The notes: generated from the letters alone by a model not told the origin. DNA of 64,000 bases from Bradyrhizobium sp. ORS 278 (GCF_000026145.1 NC_009445.1:4216001-4280000), one strand, 5' to 3'; counted from the stretch's first letter, positions 7,180 through 19,055 are shown. Numbers and translations are program-made.

Positions 7180-8205
7180 TCACGGGGTTTTCTTTTTCGC
7201 CGCCGGCTTGTCGTCCTGCGCCTCGGCGCGCATCGCGTGCACGCCGAGATAGATCAGGATCGGAGACGCGATGAAGATAGAGGTGTAGGTGCCGACCAGC
7301 ACCACGCCGAACATCATGACAGCCGTGAAGCTGTGGATCGCCGGACCGCCGAACAACAGCAGCGCGAGCAGCGCCAGCGTCACCGTGACGTGGGTGATGA
7401 TCGAGCGCGACAGCGTCGAGTTGATCGACTCGTTGAGAAGCTGCGGCATCGGCATCTTCTTGTAGCGACGCAGCATCTCGCGGATTCGGTCGTAAATGAC
7501 GACGGTGTCGTTCAGCGAATAGCCGAGAATGGTCAGCAGCGCCGCGATGCTGGTCAGGTCGAAATCGACCTGGCTGATCGACATGAAGCCGATCGTCAGC
7601 ACGATGTCGTGGACGTTGGCGATCATGGCGCCGAGCGCGAACTGCCACTCGAAGCGGAACCAGAGATAGATCAGGATCGAGACGATCGCGAGCATGAGGC
7701 CGAGTAGACCGACGGCCAGGAACTCACCGGAGACACGCGGGCCCACGACCTCGATGCGGCGATACTCGACGGAATCACCGATCGCCGCCTTCACCTTGTT
7801 GGCAGCCTCCTGCTGCGCGGCGTCGCCGCCCGGCTGCTCGGCGATACGGATCAGAACCGATGCATCGGTATCAGCACCGAACTGCTGCAACTGCACTTCG
7901 CCAAGACCGAGCGTCGAGAGCGTCGCGCGCATTCCGGCGATGTCGGCGGTGCCCGACTTGGCCCGCACCTCGAGCAGGCTGCCGCCGCGGAAGTCGATGC
8001 CGAGGTTGAGGCCATGGGTGAAGAACAGCACGATCGCCAGGATCGACAGCGCCGCCGAGATCGGGAAGCTGATGCGGCGAAACTGCGTGAAGTCGAAATG
8101 CGTGTCGTCGGGAACGATGCGCAGCGACGGCAGCAGGCCGAGCGCGCTGACCACCGTCAGCACCGCGATCAGGATGCCAAGCCCGATGAGAAACCAGTGT
8201 GTCAC
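7180..8205 (-). CDS. secF: Protein translocase subunit SecF
   Basis: SecF forms with SecD an RND-type membrane complex that uses the proton gradient to pull exported proteins through SecYEG. The core starts around LRIVPDDTHFDF and contains the first TM segment, the periplasmic domain beginning NLGIDFRGGSLLEVR, and the C-terminal TM bundle with GYSLNDTVVIYDRIRE. The GTG at 8205 is preferred because TAGGAG bases lie 7 upstream; the ATG at 8256 would overlap secD by about 43 bases. With GTG, 341 residues result, including an extra N-terminal hydrophobic segment not found in all SecF proteins. Confidence 0.9.
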   Translation of the reverse strand: MTHWFLIGLGILIAVLTVVSALGLLPSLRIVPDDTHFDFTQFRRISFPISAALSILAIVLFFTHGLNLGIDFRGGSLLEVRAKSGTADIAGMRATLSTLGLGEVQLQQFGADTDASVLIRIAEQPGGDAAQQEAANKVKAAIGDSVEYRRIEVVGPRVSGEFLAVGLLGLMLAIVSILIYLWFRFEWQFALGAMIANVHDIVLTIGFMSISQVDFDLTSIAALLTILGYSLNDTVVIYDRIREMLRRYKKMPMPQLLNESINSTLSRSIITHVTVTLALLALLLFGGPAIHSFTAVMMFGVVLVGTYTSIFIASPILIYLGVHAMRAEAQDDKPAAKKKTP

Positions 8206-8213
8206 AGTAGCTC

Positions 8214-9815
8214 CTAGATTGGCACGCTTTGCGGCCGCTTCCACCGCACCCACCACGCGACGATCAGACGGGTCAGCGTGAAGGCGGTGAAGACCGTGGT
8301 GAGGATGCCGATGCCGAGCGTCACGGCGAAGCCGCGCACCGGGCCGGTGCCGATGTAGAACAGCACGGCGGCGGCGATGAAGGTGGTGATGTTGGAGTCG
8401 AGAATGGTCGCCAGCGCCCGCTTGAACCCGGCGTCGATCGCCGAGATCGCGTTGCGGCCGCCGCGCAGCTCCTCGCGGATACGCTCATAGATCAGCACGT
8501 TGGAGTCCACGGCGATGCCGACCGTCAGCACGATGCCGGCGATGCCGGGCAAGGTCAGCGTCGCGTTGAGCAGCGACAGCACGCCGAAGATCATCGCGAC
8601 GTTCACGACGACGGCGATGTTGGCGAACACGCCGAACAGCCGGTAGGTCACCAGCATGAACACGATGACCAGGATCGAGCCGACATAGGAGGCGAGCTCG
8701 CCCTTGGCGATCGAGTCGGCACCGAGGCCGGGACCGACGGTGCGCTCCTCGATCACCGTGAGCGGCGCCGGCAGCGCGCCGGCGCGCAGCAGAATGGCCA
8801 GCTCGTTGGCGGACTGCACGGTGAAATTGCCGGAGATCTGGCCCGAGCCGCCGGTGATCGGCTCGCGGATGACCGGCGCCGAGATCACCTTGTTGTCGAG
8901 CACGATCGCGAAGGGCTGGCCGACGTTCTCGGTCGTCGCCTGCGCAAATTTGCGCGCTCCGGCCGAGTTGAAGCGGAACGAGACGATCGGCTCATTGGTG
9001 CGCTGGTCGAAGCCGGTCTGCGCGTCGGACAGATCTCCGCCGGAGACCAGCACCTGCTTCTTCACGACATAAGGCTGGTTCGGCGAGGTGGCGCTCTGGA
9101 GCACTTCGGAGTCCGGAGGCACCCGACCCTGCAGCGCCTGCTCGGGCGACACCGTCGTGTCGACCATACGGAATTCCATCTTGGCGGTCCGGCCGAGCAG
9201 GTTCTTCAGCTGGGTCGGATCCTGCAGACCGGGGACCTGCACCAGGATGCGGTCGGTGCCCTGACGCTGGATCACCGGCTCGACCGTGCCGAGCTCGTTG
9301 ATGCGGCGCTCGACGATCTGGATCGACTGCTCGATCGTCTGGCGCACGCGCTCGGTGATCGCAGCCTGCGGGATCGTCAGACGGATCAGGCTGTTGCCGG
9401 CATCGCTCACCTCGAGACTGCGCTGGCCGCTGGAGCCGAGCAGGCCGCCGAGCGGCTGCGACAGATCACGCAGCTTGGACAGCGCGGTCGGCACGTCGGT
9501 GTCCTTCGTGATCTTGACCTCGACGCCGTCGCCCTTGCTCGTCAATCCGGTGTAGCCGATCTTGGCATCGCGGAGCGTCCGGCGCACGTCATCGCGCACG
9601 GAATCGAGCCGCTCCTTCTTGACGTAGTTGGAGTCGACTTCGAGCAGCAGATAGGAGCCGCCCTGCAGGTCGAGGCCGAGAACGATATGGCGCTGCGCCC
9701 AGGCCGGCCAGGTCTTGACCGTCGCTTCGGGAAAGAAGTTGGGCACCGCGCACAGGCACACCACGAGCGCCGTGAGGATGATGCCCAGCGCCTTCCACCG
9801 CGTGAAATACAACAT
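8214..9815 (-). CDS. secD: Protein translocase subunit SecD
   Basis: This 533-residue inner-membrane protein is the larger partner of SecF in Sec-dependent export. It has an N-terminal TM segment (residues about 8-28), the GLDLQGGSYLLLEVD motif that opens the periplasmic P1 region, and a C-terminal bundle of TM helices with GIAGIVLTVGIAVDSNVLIYERIREELR. Its length matches alphaproteobacterial SecD. It lies between yajC (85-base gap) and secF (9-base gap) on the same strand, as in the classical yajC-secD-secF operon. Confidence 0.95.
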   Translation of the reverse strand: MLYFTRWKALGIILTALVVCLCAVPNFFPEATVKTWPAWAQRHIVLGLDLQGGSYLLLEVDSNYVKKERLDSVRDDVRRTLRDAKIGYTGLTSKGDGVEVKITKDTDVPTALSKLRDLSQPLGGLLGSSGQRSLEVSDAGNSLIRLTIPQAAITERVRQTIEQSIQIVERRINELGTVEPVIQRQGTDRILVQVPGLQDPTQLKNLLGRTAKMEFRMVDTTVSPEQALQGRVPPDSEVLQSATSPNQPYVVKKQVLVSGGDLSDAQTGFDQRTNEPIVSFRFNSAGARKFAQATTENVGQPFAIVLDNKVISAPVIREPITGGSGQISGNFTVQSANELAILLRAGALPAPLTVIEERTVGPGLGADSIAKGELASYVGSILVIVFMLVTYRLFGVFANIAVVVNVAMIFGVLSLLNATLTLPGIAGIVLTVGIAVDSNVLIYERIREELRGGRNAISAIDAGFKRALATILDSNITTFIAAAVLFYIGTGPVRGFAVTLGIGILTTVFTAFTLTRLIVAWWVRWKRPQSVPI

Positions 9816-9899
9816 GGAGGTTGTCCGTAAGGGCCGCGGGCGGCCCGGAAAATCAGAACATCAGGCAAAGCCCGGCGTCGCGCGCCGGCCAGGCCGCGA

Positions 9900-10268
9900 T
9901 CAGCTCGCGGCCTTCTCGTCCTTCGCATCGGCCTTCGAGTCGGCTTTGGCGGGCTCGCCCTTGGTTCGGACGCCCGTGATCATCTGGCGCATCTGGCGGA
10001 CGCGAACGCCGTCGGCGATCTCGAACTCGACCTGGTCGTCGTCGACCACCTTGGTGACCTTGCCGACCAGACCGCCCTGGGTCACGATGGTATCGCCGCG
10101 GCGGACGTTCTTGACGAGGTCGGCGTGCTCTTTGACCTTCTTCTGCTGCGGCCGCAGGATCAGGAAATACATGATCACGAAGATCAGCGCGAACGGCAGC
10201 AGCGACATCAGCATGCTGTTGGTATCGCCAGCGCCGGCGGCCTGGGCATAGGCAGGGGTAATCAGCAT
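9900..10268 (-). CDS. yajC: Preprotein translocase subunit YajC
   Basis: This 122-residue protein has a single N-terminal membrane helix (about residues 19-39, ending in LILRPQQKK) and the short cytoplasmic VRRGDTIVTQGGLVGKV domain typical of YajC. A Lys/Ala/Asp-rich tail ends the protein. It heads the yajC-secD-secF operon and is divergent from the DUF815 ATPase gene, with about 200 bp between the two starts for their promoters. Confidence 0.95.
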   Translation of the reverse strand: MLITPAYAQAAGAGDTNSMLMSLLPFALIFVIMYFLILRPQQKKVKEHADLVKNVRRGDTIVTQGGLVGKVTKVVDDDQVEFEIADGVRVRQMRQMITGVRTKGEPAKADSKADAKDEKAAS

Positions 10269-10472
10269 GCGGTCGATCCTCGTGGGCCAGTGCCCGGTGA
10301 GACGGAAATAGCCGGCGAACCACGCTGATCTCGGCGCGGGCCGGCCTCTTGCGAATTTCGCGCGGAATATAGCGGCCGCGGTCCCAATAGCAAGGCGCCC
10401 GCCCCCTTGAATTCACCCCGCTTGCGGCCGCCGGCGAGGCCCGATATGGCTGCCCCTTCAGGAACTTGCAGC

Positions 10473-11477
10473 ATGTCGAAAAAACCAGCCAAAGCCCCCG
10501 CCCGCACCTCCGTCAAAACCGTGTTCAGACCGATCGCCAAAGGTCCCACAACCGCGGTGCACAAGCCGCCGAAGGTCGCGGCAAAACGTCCCGCCAGAGT
10601 CCCGGCCGACGATGCCCCCGAGCGGATCGCCCGCGCGCTGGAGGCGATCGCGGCGCATCTTGCCGCAACTTCGCCGCGCACCACGCCCGCTCTCGATCTG
10701 AACGCGGCCGATGCGTTCGTCTGGCATCCGGACGGCCGGCTGTCGACGGTGCCGCGCGTCAGCCGCGTCGAGATCGATCTGCTCAAGGGCATCGACCGGA
10801 TGCGCGACATCCTGATCGAGAACACCGAGCGGTTCGCCAACGGCCTTCCCGCCAACAATGCGCTGCTGTGGGGCGCGCGCGGCATGGGCAAGTCGTCGCT
10901 GGTGAAGGCGGCGCACGCGACGATCAATCTCGCGCGCAAGCCGGCCGACCGGCTCAAGCTGATCGAGATCCACCGCGAGGATATCGAGAGCCTGCCGGCG
11001 CTGATGGACATCCTGCGCGCCGCTCCCTTCCACTTCATCGTGTTCTGCGACGACCTGTCCTTCGATGGCAATGACGCGTCCTACAAATCGCTCAAGGCCG
11101 TGCTCGAAGGCGGCATAGAGGGCCGGCCCGAGAACGTCATTCTCTACGCCACCTCGAACCGCCGCCATCTGCTCGCCCGCGACATGATCGAGAACGAGCG
11201 CTCCACCGCGATCAATCCGGGCGAAGCCGTCGAGGAGAAGGTGTCGCTGTCGGACCGCTTCGGCCTGTGGCTCGGCTTCCACCGCTGCAGCCAGGACGAA
11301 TATCTCGCGATGGTCCGCGGCTATTGCAGCCATTTCGGCATTGCTGCCGACGACGACGAATTGGAGCGCGACGCGCTGGAATGGGCCACGACGCGCGGCT
11401 CGCGCTCCGGCCGTGTCGCTTGGCAGTTCACGCAGGACCTGGCCGGCCGCCTCGGCGTGCGGCTGAGCGCGAAGTAA
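10473..11477 (+). CDS. DUF815 family ATP-binding protein
   Basis: This 334-residue AAA-type ATPase has Walker A GARGMGKSSLV and Walker B HFIVFCDDLSF, followed by sensor-like YATSNRRHLL. A basic, Ala/Pro-rich N-terminal stretch of about 50 residues precedes it (KKPAKAPARTSVK). The start at 10473 follows AGGAA; an in-frame ATG at 10446 is an alternative. DUF815 proteins are widespread in proteobacteria but uncharacterised. The gene is divergent from yajC, a conserved arrangement in this lineage, and ends before an intergenic palindrome. Confidence 0.85.
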   Translation: MSKKPAKAPARTSVKTVFRPIAKGPTTAVHKPPKVAAKRPARVPADDAPERIARALEAIAAHLAATSPRTTPALDLNAADAFVWHPDGRLSTVPRVSRVEIDLLKGIDRMRDILIENTERFANGLPANNALLWGARGMGKSSLVKAAHATINLARKPADRLKLIEIHREDIESLPALMDILRAAPFHFIVFCDDLSFDGNDASYKSLKAVLEGGIEGRPENVILYATSNRRHLLARDMIENERSTAINPGEAVEEKVSLSDRFGLWLGFHRCSQDEYLAMVRGYCSHFGIAADDDELERDALEWATTRGSRSGRVAWQFTQDLAGRLGVRLSAK

Positions 11478-11552
11478 GGCACTCGGCCGTCATCCCGACA
11501 ATGGCGGCCAAAATCACATCGAATACGACGCAAGCAGCCTCTGCACAAAAAG

Positions 11553-11652
11553 CGTCATGCCCCGCGCAGGCGGGGCATCCAGTATGCCGAGGCTTTCGTG
11601 ACATTCGAGACGCTGGTGTCTACTGGATCGCCCGCCTGCGCGGGCGATGACG
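11553..11652. repeat. Intergenic palindromic element with CGTCAT/ATGACG ends
   Basis: This 100-bp element lies between the convergent DUF815 and LysM genes. Its ends are inverted copies (CGTCATGCCCCGCGC against GCGCGGGCGATGACG, imperfect), and inside each arm the GC-rich blocks ATGCCCCGC-GCGGGGCAT and GATCGCCCGC-GCGGGCGATG form local hairpins. It probably works as a bidirectional terminator, whatever its origin. Confidence 0.7.
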
Positions 11653-11696
11653 GCTTTCATGGAGCGACAGCTCGTCAGTGTCGATGATTGCTCAAC

Positions 11697-13148
11697 TCAC
11701 GCCCCGTTGAGGAATTGCAGCGGGTCGACCGGGGACGATCCCTTGCGGATCTCGAAGTGGAGCTGTGGCGATCCGACTTCTCCGGATTGACCGGACTTGG
11801 CAATGACCTGGCCACGCTTGATCGGATCACCGCGCTTTACCATCAGCTCACTCGCATGGGCATAGGCGGTGACATAGCCGTTGGAATGCCGCACCAGGAC
11901 CAGATTGCCATAGCCCTTCAATTCATTGCCGGCGTAAGCGACCACGCCGTCCTCGGCGGCCTTCACCGGCGTGCCCTCAGGCACCGCGATGTTGATGCCG
12001 TCATTGGCTTTGCCGTTGGTCTTGGCGCCGTAGCTCGTGATCACCTTGCCGCGCGCCGGCCAGCGGAAGGTCGGCAGCGAGCTGGTGGTCTCGGCCGGAC
12101 GCGCCGGCTCCTCCTCCTTCTCGGGTGCCGGATTGGCCTGGGCGAGACGCGCGCTCTGCACCGGACCGGCGGCTGTCGCGACCCGCGTCGTCGGCGCCGG
12201 CGCGGGCACGGTCGCAACCGCCTGGGGAACGGCTGCGACCGGGGCCACGGGCGCGGCCACCGCCGCGACCTTGCCAGGGACGGTCAGCCTGGCACCGAGC
12301 TTCAACGGAGACGTTTGGTCGAGATTGTTGGCGCGTGCGAGCTCAGCCGTCGAGACGTGATTCTGACGTGCGATGCCCGCCAGCGTGTCGCCGCGGTTGA
12401 CGAAGTGGAAGGTCGCGGGAGCGGCGGGAGCGGCCATCGCAACCGGCTTGGGCGCAACCATGGGAGCTGCAGCCACCGGCGCCGCGACCGGCTGGACGGC
12501 CGGCGCGGCCGCGACAGCGCCCGGATGCGGAATGATCAGCTGCTGGCCCGGCGACAGCGCACGCGGCCCCTTGTAGCCATTGGCCGCCAGGATTTCCGCC
12601 GGCGTGACCCGGTAGCGCTTGGCCAGCACATCAAGCGTATCGCTGGTGCCGACGATGATCTTTGTGCCGCCGGAGGGCCGCGCCGCGGCGATCGAGCGCG
12701 GCGGCACCGCGCCGGTGGTCTCGAGCTGCGGTTGCGCGGGCGGCGCGTAGGCGTGCGTGGCCGGCGGCGCATAGGCCTGCGGCGCTGGGATGGCTGCGGG
12801 CGGCGCGTATGAAGCGACGCCACGACCGCCGCCGGAGACGCCGGCGCCCCCGCCGGAGGGATAGGATTGCGGCGCCCCGACCGCGGGCGGAGGCAGCGCG
12901 GATGACGAATACGCCGGAGCCGGCGCGGGTGCCGGGGTATAGGGCTGGCTGTATTGCTGTTGCCGCGGCGGCTGGGCCTGCACCGAACCGGTGGAGTCGG
13001 AGGCGAACGGGTTGGAGAACGGATTTTGCGTCTGGGACAGCCGCGTCGACATGTCGGCGCTGCAGCCGGCGACGCCGAACGACATCAGCGCCAGCGCCGC
13101 GACTTGCGGCAGGCGGCGCGAGCGAAGCAACTCGTCGGTCACGGGCAT
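11697..13148 (-). CDS. NlpD-type LysM/LytM (M23) lipoprotein
   Basis: This 483-residue protein has a lipoprotein signal ending in SFGVAGC (Cys29), two LysM domains for peptidoglycan binding (GTSDTLDVLAKRYRVTPAEI and RGDTLAGIARQNHVSTAEL) separated by Pro/Ala-rich linkers, and a C-terminal M23 domain. In the M23 domain the zinc-binding HxxxD pair is replaced by N-D-G-I-N, as in E. coli NlpD, while AYAHASEL and LHFEIR remain. It is therefore probably a non-catalytic activator of cell-wall amidases at division. It is followed upstream by pcm on the same strand, the usual pcm-nlpD neighbourhood. Confidence 0.9.
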   Translation of the reverse strand: MPVTDELLRSRRLPQVAALALMSFGVAGCSADMSTRLSQTQNPFSNPFASDSTGSVQAQPPRQQQYSQPYTPAPAPAPAYSSSALPPPAVGAPQSYPSGGGAGVSGGGRGVASYAPPAAIPAPQAYAPPATHAYAPPAQPQLETTGAVPPRSIAAARPSGGTKIIVGTSDTLDVLAKRYRVTPAEILAANGYKGPRALSPGQQLIIPHPGAVAAAPAVQPVAAPVAAAPMVAPKPVAMAAPAAPATFHFVNRGDTLAGIARQNHVSTAELARANNLDQTSPLKLGARLTVPGKVAAVAAPVAPVAAVPQAVATVPAPAPTTRVATAAGPVQSARLAQANPAPEKEEEPARPAETTSSLPTFRWPARGKVITSYGAKTNGKANDGINIAVPEGTPVKAAEDGVVAYAGNELKGYGNLVLVRHSNGYVTAYAHASELMVKRGDPIKRGQVIAKSGQSGEVGSPQLHFEIRKGSSPVDPLQFLNGA

Positions 13149-13255
13149 GGTTACTCACTCGTACGCAACAAACAACGAATTCGAGTAAACACAGCCGCGG
13201 TAAATAAGCGCTTAAGCCCCGAATAAAGCGTTGGGAGACTTGCTGATCCGCTCGT

Positions 13256-13903
13256 TCAAAGTTCGCGCGCAATCCCCGGAATTGCGGGCACAAATCGCAC
13301 GTCGACGAGCTCCTTGCGGTCGAAGCGATCGCCCGTCCGGGTCACCCGCACGAGCCGCTGGACACCGTGGTGAGGTCCGACAGGCGCGATCAGGATACCG
13401 TCCGGCTCCAGCCGGTCGAGCAGGCTCTGCGGGATGTCTTCCATGGCCGCGGTCACAATGATGCGGTCGAATTGGCCGGCCCCGGCCGGTAACGCGTAGC
13501 CGTCGCCGAGCATCACCTCGACGTTGAAGCAGTTCAGCTTCTCCAGTCGCTCTCTCGCCCGATCGGCAAGCGTCCGGAAACGCTCGACTGTCAGCACATG
13601 GTCGGTCAGCCGAGCCAGGACCGCGGCCTGGTAGCCTGAGCCGGTCCCGATTTCGAGCACGCGATGGCTCTTCTGCAGCTTGAGCTGCTCAGTCATGTAG
13701 GCGACCACGAAGGGTTGGCTGATGGTCTGGCCGCAGGCGATCGCCATTGCACTGTCACGATAGGCGTCGGCGCGGTCGGCCGGCAGCACGAACTCTTCCC
13801 GGGGGACCTCCTCCATGGCGCGCAGCACCGCCTGATCGCTGATACCCCGCCGACGCAAGATCAGCTGAAACATCATCTTTTCGGGCGGAGCGGTCGGGGG
13901 CAT
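13256..13903 (-). CDS. pcm: Protein-L-isoaspartate O-methyltransferase
   Basis: This 215-residue enzyme uses SAM to methylate isoaspartyl residues in damaged proteins so that they can revert to aspartate. It has the N-terminal [11 protein letters not shown] segment, [24 protein letters not shown] motif [17 protein letters not shown] and the later [13 protein letters not shown]. Length and motifs match the family. It lies 107 bases upstream of the NlpD-like gene on the same strand. Confidence 0.95.
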   Translation of the reverse strand: MPPTAPPEKMMFQLILRRRGISDQAVLRAMEEVPREEFVLPADRADAYRDSAMAIACGQTISQPFVVAYMTEQLKLQKSHRVLEIGTGSGYQAAVLARLTDHVLTVERFRTLADRARERLEKLNCFNVEVMLGDGYALPAGAGQFDRIIVTAAMEDIPQSLLDRLEPDGILIAPVGPHHGVQRLVRVTRTGDRFDRKELVDVRFVPAIPGIAREL

Positions 13904-14189
13904 CGCGATGTCGGTGGTTGGCGTGGCGCCAATGTAAACGGCGCCCCAGCGTTGCGCACCGACTTTTCATCAGCAAACCTCGGTGCCGTCCCGTTGATGG
14001 CAGATTGCGCTGCGGGCCCTGTCCGCGAAAACCGTTCTGCCGAGGAACCAAGATCGCTCAAATTCGTTCACCTTCGGGGCAGTTTTGCCCACGCCGCAGG
14101 GTTACGGCATGCAGAGACGACGTTGTTGACGTTGCGCCATAAGCCGTTATTTGCGACCGTCAAACCGGATATGGGCAAGGACTGACATC

Positions 14190-14573
14190 ATGACTGCACC
14201 GCGGCCGCCGCGCGGCTCTGTGTTTCTGGTTGAAGACGAAGTCATGATCAGGATGATGGTGGCCGACATGCTCGAAGAGCTCGGCTACACCGTCGCCGCA
14301 GAGGCCGGCGAAATCGGCGAAGCAATGAAGCTCGCCGAGAGTACCTATTTCGACGTCGCGATCCTCGACGTCAACGTCAACGGCAAGGTCATCTCGCCGG
14401 TGGCTGATGTGATCAAGGGTCGCAACCGGCCGTTCATCTTCGCCACGGGCTACGGTTCGTCGGGACTGCCGGAAGAGTATCGGGACCGGCCGGCCCTGCA
14501 GAAGCCATTTCAGCTCGAAACGCTCGGCAAAGCCATCGAGCACGCCCTGCGCACCGCCGAGCCCCAGAGCTAG
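14190..14573 (+). CDS. Single-domain response regulator
   Basis: This 127-residue protein consists of a receiver domain alone. The acidic pair is in VEDEVMIR, the phospho-acceptor Asp in FDVAILDVNVNG, the Thr in FATGYGS, and the Lys in ALQKPF. No output domain follows, so it would act as a phosphate carrier or protein-protein switch. The start ATG 14190 is preceded by AAGGA. It is divergent from pcm and convergent with surE, and no sensor kinase gene is adjacent. Similar stand-alone receivers are common in Bradyrhizobium; the partner is unknown. Confidence 0.9.
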   Translation: MTAPRPPRGSVFLVEDEVMIRMMVADMLEELGYTVAAEAGEIGEAMKLAESTYFDVAILDVNVNGKVISPVADVIKGRNRPFIFATGYGSSGLPEEYRDRPALQKPFQLETLGKAIEHALRTAEPQS

Positions 14574-14585
14574 ACTGAAGACAAC

Positions 14586-15353
14586 TCAGGCGAGAATGCT
14601 GCCGAGCTTGCCGGAGAAGGCTTCGTCGGTGCGGTCGAGACGCAGCGGGGTCACCGAGACGTAATGCGCGGCGAGCGCGGCAAGATCGGTCCCCTCTTCG
14701 GGCACATCGAGGGCCGCGGCGCGGTCGAAGCCGATCCAGAAATACGGATTGCCGCGCCCGTCGCGCCGCTCGTCGACCTTCAGAAATCCGAGATTGCGCT
14801 TGCCCTGGCGGGTCACGACGATCCCCTTGACCTGATCGGGCGCGCAGGACGGGAAGTTGACGTTGATGACGGTGTTCTTCGGCACGCCAGCGTCGAGCAC
14901 CTTGCGCACGATCTGCGGGCCGAATTTGAGCGCAGTGTCCCAGGACGGCTTGTCGCGCGTTGCGATGCTGAACTCCTGCGACAATGCGAAGGACGGCAGG
15001 CCAAGAATGGTGCCCTCGAGCGCTCCCGCGATGGTACCGGAATAAACGACGTCCTCGGCGACGTTGCGGCCCTTGTTCACGCCTGACAGCACCAGATCCG
15101 GCCGCTTCTCGCCCAGGATATGACGGGCACCCATGATGACGCAGTCCGTCGGCGTACCGCGGACCGCGAAATGCCGCGGCCCAACCTCGCGCAGCCGCAA
15201 GGGATCATTGAGCGACAGCGAATGCGACACGCCGGATTGGTCGAGCTCGGGCGCGACGATCCAGACATCGTCGGACAACGCGCGCGCGATCTCCTCGATG
15301 ACCTTGAGACCCGGAGCATGGATTCCGTCGTCATTGGTGCAGAGAATCCGCAT
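14586..15353 (-). CDS. surE: 5'/3'-nucleotidase SurE
   Basis: This 255-residue metal-dependent phosphatase hydrolyses nucleoside monophosphates and may contribute to stationary-phase survival. The N-terminal MRILCTNDDGIHAPGL carries the metal-binding DD pair; SGVNKGRNVAEDVVYSGTIAGALEG is also diagnostic. The start at 15353 has GGAAGG upstream and places the DD motif near the N terminus as expected; the frame is open 54 bases further. It belongs to the serS-surE-pcm block. Confidence 0.95.
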   Translation of the reverse strand: MRILCTNDDGIHAPGLKVIEEIARALSDDVWIVAPELDQSGVSHSLSLNDPLRLREVGPRHFAVRGTPTDCVIMGARHILGEKRPDLVLSGVNKGRNVAEDVVYSGTIAGALEGTILGLPSFALSQEFSIATRDKPSWDTALKFGPQIVRKVLDAGVPKNTVINVNFPSCAPDQVKGIVVTRQGKRNLGFLKVDERRDGRGNPYFWIGFDRAAALDVPEEGTDLAALAAHYVSVTPLRLDRTDEAFSGKLGSILA

Positions 15354-15439
15354 GGCCAGCCTTCCATTCCGTTCAGGTCGATTGCCGGGGTGTCTTATCT
15401 GCTGCACAGCACCGAGGCAAACCCGGCCGCGTCAGCCGT

Positions 15440-15808
15440 TCAAGGCCGGATGCGCCACTGCGGCAGGAATCGCGCGAGCTTGCCACCGGTGCCCAGGCGC
15501 AGGGGGCCGGGCGTGCCGGATGCTGCAGGAGCTGGCGGGCAGCTCACTTCGGACGGCTGAGGCGCCGGCGGCTCGGGCTGCGGACGCGGCGGGGCCGGGA
15601 ACCTCGTCCGGGCGACACTCAGCGCCTTCTCGAAATCCGCTGCATTGAACCAGGCCTCGCCACGCAGCGCGTCGGTGAGGCCATCGTCCCACACGGCCGC
15701 ACGATCGACGTCAAATACGCCTTTGAGTCGCTGGTCGACCGCCTGGATGCCGGAGCCGGTCACGGCCCATTGCCGTCCGATCCAGAAGATATCCCGATGC
15801 AGGGCCAT
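15440..15808 (-). CDS. Conserved-looking hypothetical protein with proline-rich tail
   Basis: This protein has 122 residues from ATG 15808; ATG 15889 would add 27 residues. The first 75 residues form a compact region with Trp-rich motifs (HRDIFWIGRQWAV, AAVWDDGLTDAL, EAWFNAADFEKAL), followed by a low-complexity Pro/Ala tail with two Cys. No signal peptide or membrane segment is evident. I do not recognise a family. It sits between serS and surE on the same strand and could be cotranscribed with them; the start is uncertain because neither candidate has a good ribosome binding site. Confidence 0.55.
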   Translation of the reverse strand: MALHRDIFWIGRQWAVTGSGIQAVDQRLKGVFDVDRAAVWDDGLTDALRGEAWFNAADFEKALSVARTRFPAPPRPQPEPPAPQPSEVSCPPAPAASGTPGPLRLGTGGKLARFLPQWRIRP

Positions 15809-15909
15809 GTTGCCGGTTCTGAAACGCGCGTGCTGGCGGAACCGCAGGATACGATCTGCCGGTCGCGGCGCAATTGCGGCGACCGGCATGGATGCAATTT
15901 GCCGCTCCT

Positions 15910-18180
<2,271 letters not shown>

Positions 18181-18184
<4 letters not shown>

Positions 18185-18717
18185 GACGCTTTGGCGTCCT
18201 TCAGGCGTTCGGGCTCGGCCGGCGCGGCGCCATCGGCGGGCTGCGGCTGCGGCTCGGGTTTGATCTCGCGCACAATGGCCAGCGGCTCGCCGACGGCCTG
18301 ATGAGCTTCGGCCTCCACGAAGGTCTCGGCGTGCGGAGGCTCGGGGGTCGTCGGAGTGACGGGAGTTTCGACCGAAGCAACCGGCTCCGGCGATGTCGCA
18401 ATGACCGGCTCGGCGGGCTTGTCGACACCCTCGATGTCCAGCGCCTTGTCGACGTCGCGCTGCAGCGACGACATCATGCCCGCCGGGGAGAAGCCGCTCG
18501 CCGCTTCCTTGACCTCGTCAAAACTCTTCTTGAGATCGGCCATCTCGGCCTCGCGCATGGCCTCCTGGAACTGGCCCTGAAACTCCGAGGCCATCCGGCG
18601 GGCCTTGCCCATCCACTGCCCGACCATGCGCAGAACGCCGGGAAGCTCCTTGGGGCCGATCGCAATCAGCGCGACGACCCCAATGACGAGCAGTTCACTC
18701 CAGCCGATATCGAACAT
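18181..18717 (-). CDS. tatB: Tat translocase subunit TatB
   Basis: This 178-residue protein starts [30 protein letters not shown], the hinge-type single TM helix with Glu in the membrane and the GPKELP turn of TatB. An amphipathic helix follows ([16 protein letters not shown]), then a Pro/Glu/Ala-rich low-complexity tail. It sits between tatA and tatC, as usual, with start-stop overlap with tatC. Confidence 0.95.
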
Positions 18718-18821
18718 CTAACAATCCGCCTACGCGACGACGCCTCTGATCCCGCCCTGCTCCATCCGAGCAGGTCCGCAGTTGCGGGAGCGCGCGCCGC
18801 CCGCGCCGCATCAACAGCAGA

Positions 18822-19055
18822 TCAAACGGCCTTGCTGCCAACGTCCGTGCGGGTGGCCGACGGCGTCGCGCCGTGATCGATCGACTTGACCGGCTCGGTC
18901 TTCTCCGGCGCCTTGTCGTCGTCCTGCATGCCCTTCTTGAAGGCCTTGATTCCCTGCGCGACGTCGCCCATCAGGTCGGAGATCTTGCCGCGCCCGAACA
19001 ACAGCAGGACGACCGCGATCACCACGATCCAGTGCCAAATGCTAAGCGAACCCAT
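18822..19055 (-). CDS. tatA: Tat translocase subunit TatA
   Basis: This 77-residue protein begins with the pore-forming TM helix ([20 protein letters not shown]) followed by the amphipathic helix [14 protein letters not shown] and a charged tail. The start at 19055 is preferred over a Met five codons upstream because it gives the standard [10 protein letters not shown] terminus and lies at a suitable distance from a GGAGG sequence. It begins the tatABC operon; about 280 gene-free bases upstream should hold the promoter. Confidence 0.95.

Noticed and set aside
8229..9830. 533-residue plus-strand frame
   Set aside because: It is the exact complement of secD with His/Asp/Arg-rich composition and no family motifs.
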